From assembly GCA_937925455.1 (NCBI GenBank), contig CALEWF010000089.1:1-9509 (forward strand): a stretch of DNA of 9,509 nt, given 5' to 3'. A program made the position numbers and the translations under genes. The stretch's first letter is position 1; each line of letters begins with the position of its first letter. The notes under the pieces are model-generated. The model was not told the DNA's origin. It was given only the letters and a program-made list of their open reading frames with translations, and made no database searches. This DNA comes from an uncultured Flavobacteriales bacterium. Its GTDB lineage: Bacteria; Bacteroidota; Bacteroidia; CAIKAF01. This document shows positions 7,032-9,509 of the stretch, piece by piece.

Positions 7032-7225
7032 AATCCAAACGAAAACAATTGATTGAATACAGTTTTATCAGCTTACAAATTTCATTCAAAACTAAGCGTA
7101 TTAGCGGCTTGTCGCTTTGCGTAGGCGGCGATTTTTAGCACTAAACTTCATTAGATGCACAAAGCTTAAATCCGCAATCTCCGCTTTTGTATAAAAACAT
7201 ATGACATAGTCTGTGCTTTTTTTTA

Positions 7226-7729
7226 TCATAATTTTGTCTCTTTAAATGATTTTACTACAAAATATATCAAAGGAATAAAAATTAGTCCTAATGTTACTGG
7301 CAAAAACCCAATTCCAAGTCCTACTGCTTGTCCTTTTGCATATTGAATTGTCTTGAGTACAATTAGTCCGAAAATGATAACAATAATGAACTTCAAATAT
7401 CTAATCAGTTTTGTTGCATTTTTGTATTGTCTTAGTGCGTTGTCTTGCGTTATGTTAGTCGGATAATTAAAAACGTGAGGAAACTTATTCAAAATTGTCA
7501 GCCCTATGAATAGAACTGTTGCAATAAGAGGCAAGGTCAAAATTGTTACCTTTCCACCAAACTCGTCCGCTTGTCCTGCTCCGTTATAATGGATGGGAAT
7601 TGTATCGGGTAAGTTTATATAGTTTATGATTGTCAAAACCCAAATTGCAAGAATTGAAGTCCAACCAAGAATTTCAAGTGTCTTGTCAAATGTCGTAAGC
7701 TCTAATTTTAATTTAGGTCTTTCACCCAT
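7226..7729 (-). CDS. DUF1648-domain small membrane protein
   Basis: The 167-residue protein carries the DUF1648 (PF07853) hallmark LPDTIPIHYNGAGQADEFGG (40-59) directly after a first membrane helix (about 20-38). Further hydrophobic segments lie near 62-80, 108-129 and 137-159, giving four predicted helices in the inner membrane. DUF1648 occurs alone or in SdpI-like immunity proteins that protect Bacillus from the SdpC toxin, but stand-alone copies have no established job, and no toxin gene is nearby. It begins 64 nt after the secreted-protein gene on the same strand, so co-transcription is possible but not shown. Codon choice and the flanking sequence look somewhat different from the neighbours, which may mean separate acquisition. 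The start is the ATG at 7727-7729. Confidence 0.85.
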   Translation of the reverse strand: MGERPKLKLELTTFDKTLEILGWTSILAIWVLTIINYINLPDTIPIHYNGAGQADEFGGKVTILTLPLIATVLFIGLTILNKFPHVFNYPTNITQDNALRQYKNATKLIRYLKFIIVIIFGLIVLKTIQYAKGQAVGLGIGFLPVTLGLIFIPLIYFVVKSFKETKL

Positions 7730-7793
7730 TGATTATGTTTTTACTCATTGTCGTCTTTTAGCATAAACGGTAACCTTTCTGTTTCCAATTTTT

Positions 7794-9047
7794 TTAGTGT
7801 ACATTATACACTATCTGATACAAATTATAGAGCAACAAATAATCCAGTCCATTAAACATAGTGCCCTGCTGGTCTTTGGATCCATTGCGATAATTGGGAT
7901 GAAACCAGCGGTTTTCACCACTCCATCCGGGGGTGTTGGTACAACTACTTGTCATAAAACAAGGTCCTTGGCTGGGGGCATTATGTAGCATTTCATCAAA
8001 CAGGGGTTGATAAGTAGTGAGATTACGCTTTCTAAATAAGGCATCTACTAAAAGATAAATTTCCATGTTGGCTCCTTCACACCACTGGGTAAAGCGGCTA
8101 TACGAAGGGTATCCAATCACACTACACAGGGCTAATTGCATGCCCATGTTTACTTCCGTTTGTGTTGGATTATTTTTTTCATAGGGAATTTGCATCAAGG
8201 CAGACCAAATGGGTCTGCTATTGATAATTGTCCCCCAGTTATGATAATTTTTTCCGGTAATGATTTTTCCGATTCGAGCAATGGCAAAGGCATATCCGGT
8301 GGCTGAATAACCAATGGGAACCCGGTTCCCGTTAGGATCTAAAATTTGCCATTCAGTATTTCTGAAATAACTGATGATTTGATGGCATTTGGTTTTTATT
8401 TTTTCTTTTATGGCTATACCATCCAGCGAAGAAGTCGAAGTATCCGGGAGTAACTGATTCGAAATTGCCGCAGCCCAAAGTATGTATATGGCCTGGTCCT
8501 GACTCATCATATTACCATCTTCTATGCCGGTTCGGCATACTTTGCCTGATTTAACGCAGTTCATTCCAGGTAATTTGGCAGCCATTTCCATGGGTACATC
8601 GTCTCTCAATAAAAATCCGTCTTCCCGAGGTTCTTGTCCATATTTTAGTTTAGACGCTTTGTCCAAACGAGTTAATGCATGCCACGCCATGGATAATTCA
8701 TCCCGCAATAGCGATACATTTTTTTGTTGTTTCCATAGGATATAATATTCTGTACAAAGCCATGCGGCATAGAATGCCCAATGCACAGTGCCGTCCATCC
8801 ATTCGGCTAATCCATTTTTGTTAGGTACCATTCCATTACCTTTACATAAAGTTTGCATGTGCCATGCATTGTCGCAATTCATAGTAGGCCATATCCTAGC
8901 TGCGGGTAGGCATCCTCCTTCGCTCGTATCAACTACCAAAAAATGGGTGTATAATCGTTCTTTATACAGAATTGCCTTTTCGCCGGGAGTTTGTGAGACT
9001 AATTTCCCAAGCAATAGCATATACCAAAGTAAAAATAGATAACGCAT
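7794..9047 (-). CDS. Secreted cysteine-rich protein of unknown function, possibly an (alpha/alpha)-barrel
   Basis: I do not recognise this 417-residue protein. It begins with a likely Sec signal peptide (hydrophobic core at 3-14, cleavage near LVSQ-TPG, 17-22). The mature part has ten or eleven cysteines (46, 58, 68, 98, 164, 171, 221, 308, 323, 363, 369), many in loops, so disulfides in the periplasm or outside are plausible. Helical segments alternate with loops rich in aromatic, Asp, Glu and Asn residues: WMDGTVHW (83-90), EPREDGFLLRDD (139-150), GNMMSQDQAIYILWAA (178-193), GYSATGYAFAIARIG (246-260), and SGENRWFHPNYRNG (376-389). That pattern recalls six-hairpin glycosidase or lyase folds, but no catalytic signature is identifiable. 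The ATG at 9045-9047 fits the signal peptide. No exact -7 box was found; TATTTTG on the minus strand near 9064-9070 is one base short. Confidence 0.72.
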   Translation of the reverse strand: MRYLFLLWYMLLLGKLVSQTPGEKAILYKERLYTHFLVVDTSEGGCLPAARIWPTMNCDNAWHMQTLCKGNGMVPNKNGLAEWMDGTVHWAFYAAWLCTEYYILWKQQKNVSLLRDELSMAWHALTRLDKASKLKYGQEPREDGFLLRDDVPMEMAAKLPGMNCVKSGKVCRTGIEDGNMMSQDQAIYILWAAAISNQLLPDTSTSSLDGIAIKEKIKTKCHQIISYFRNTEWQILDPNGNRVPIGYSATGYAFAIARIGKIITGKNYHNWGTIINSRPIWSALMQIPYEKNNPTQTEVNMGMQLALCSVIGYPSYSRFTQWCEGANMEIYLLVDALFRKRNLTTYQPLFDEMLHNAPSQGPCFMTSSCTNTPGWSGENRWFHPNYRNGSKDQQGTMFNGLDYLLLYNLYQIVYNVH

Positions 9048-9187
9048 GATAATATCTGTTCACAAAATAGGGAATAAATGGCAAAAAGTAAAAAGTAAAA
9101 TGGGTTTGAAAACACTATCAATAAAATTTCACTGATGTCCGATATAAATTTTAATCTGCATGTTTCAATAGATTTTTTATTATCAGG

Positions 9188-9330
9188 CTGCCTATGGGGC
9201 TGTTCGTTACAAGTCCTCGGGGCTCAGCCACACAGGGCATCGGGGTAGCGGTGTCTTCGTGCCCTCAGCCCCGCTACCCCGTGCCCTGTGGGCTTCGCCC
9301 CTCCGGGCTTTCCACTTCCATCCCCGGCAG
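9188..9330. repeat. GC-rich dispersed palindromic element, copy 2 (long imperfect hairpin)
   Basis: This is the 143-bp counterpart of 4583-4726, in the same orientation. The fold is the same. The terminal stem pairs 9188-9192 with 9326-9330 and 9196-9199 with 9322-9325 (TAT bulged). Then come 9211-9216 with 9305-9310, 9219-9223 with 9297-9301, and 9226-9229 with 9291-9294. The central stem, 9231-9239 with 9282-9290 and 9241-9251 with 9271-9281, is 20 perfect pairs with T9240 bulged and a 19-nt loop at 9252-9270. It lies upstream of the secreted-protein gene, outside any gene, and its last base is the first base of the 16-bp tandem array. Confidence 0.85.
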
Positions 9331-9393
9331 ATTTGAAGATGAGTTGATTTGAAGATGAGTTGATTTGAATATGAGAGGATTTGAAGATGTATT
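9330..9393. repeat. Tandem repeat, four 16-bp units
   Basis: The unit is GATTTGAAGATGAGTT. Units 1 and 2 (9330-9345, 9346-9361) are identical, unit 3 (9362-9377) has three changes (GATTTGAATATGAGAG) and unit 4 (9378-9393) has two (GATTTGAAGATGTATT). The degradation runs away from the palindromic element, as in an array that grew from that side. No coding frame is supported. Confidence 0.9.
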
Positions 9394-9418
9394 AACCCAA
9401 ATTATTCATTAGAAATTT

Positions 9419-9452
9419 TACGTAGGCATCCAGAAAAACAAAAACCTACGTA
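9419..9452. repeat. Short inverted repeat (8-bp arms) in the right-hand non-coding region
   Basis: TACGTAGG at 9419-9426 and CCTACGTA at 9445-9452 are perfect reverse complements around an 18-nt A-rich spacer. Each arm contains the palindrome TACGTA. There is no following T-run, so it is not a standard terminator; a paired protein-binding site or a weak hairpin are options. The rest of 9048-9185 and 9394-9509 shows no gene or RNA that I can support. Confidence 0.45.
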
Positions 9453-9509
9453 GCCACTGTTACATAAATAACCATAGATAGCACAGAGCAATACAGTATT
9501 TTTTTTACT

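Noticed and set aside
4766..7176. Shared 12-mer CTTAAATCCGCA at 4766-4777 and 7165-7176
   Set aside because: Matches of this length are expected by chance in a window of this size, and the flanks do not align.
7140..7215. Possible integron attC-like or terminator structure downstream of the DUF1648 gene
   Set aside because: The similar GCGGC words are direct, not inverted, and no paired core sites or strong stem before the T-run could be found.
9394..9509. Minus-strand open frames entering from the right edge (about 20 and 35 codons)
   Set aside because: Too short, with no start or family likeness visible; they could be gene tails or noise.

Overview
The window looks like a chromosomal segment from a member of the Bacteroidota, with a Chitinophagales-type relative as my best guess. 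Base composition is AT-rich. Three gene starts lie 17-26 bases downstream of an exact TAnnTTTG box, the -7 element of the Bacteroidota primary sigma factor. The gene families also fit: a thioredoxin-reductase-type ferredoxin-NADP reductase next to an adrenodoxin-type ferredoxin, a bacterial steroid-5-alpha-reductase homologue, and Bacteroidota-style GT4 enzymes. I could not search databases, so the lineage is inference.

Bases 1-4495 (minus strand) form one tight five-gene operon, read from right to left: an NAD(P)-dependent extended SDR, a steroid-5-alpha-reductase-family membrane reductase, two GT4 glycosyltransferases, and a polytopic membrane protein of the O-antigen ligase/polymerase type that runs off the left edge. 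Junctions are 3 nt, a 7-nt overlap, 34 nt and a 13-nt overlap. The distal part is surface-glycan assembly. The first two genes are a reductase pair that could act on a steroid-like or a polyprenyl lipid. A divergent gap (4496-4852) carries the first copy of a GC-rich structured repeat and the promoters of both flanking units.

Bases 4853-6189 (plus strand) are a two-gene electron-transfer operon (reductase and [2Fe-2S] ferredoxin, overlapping by one base). It is followed by an independently promoted gene for a predicted lipoprotein with a beta-barrel-like C-terminus (6288-7031). On the minus strand lie a small DUF1648 membrane protein (7226-7729) and a secreted, cysteine-rich 417-residue protein of unknown function (7794-9047).

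The most unusual element is the non-coding repeat at 4583-4726 and 9188-9330. Both copies fold, on paper, into a single long imperfect hairpin. Their differences fall in loops or bulges, change both partners of a base pair, or repair a mispair. The second copy directly abuts a 16-bp tandem repeat (9330-9393). No RNA genes, CRISPR arrays, transposase genes or replication origins were seen.
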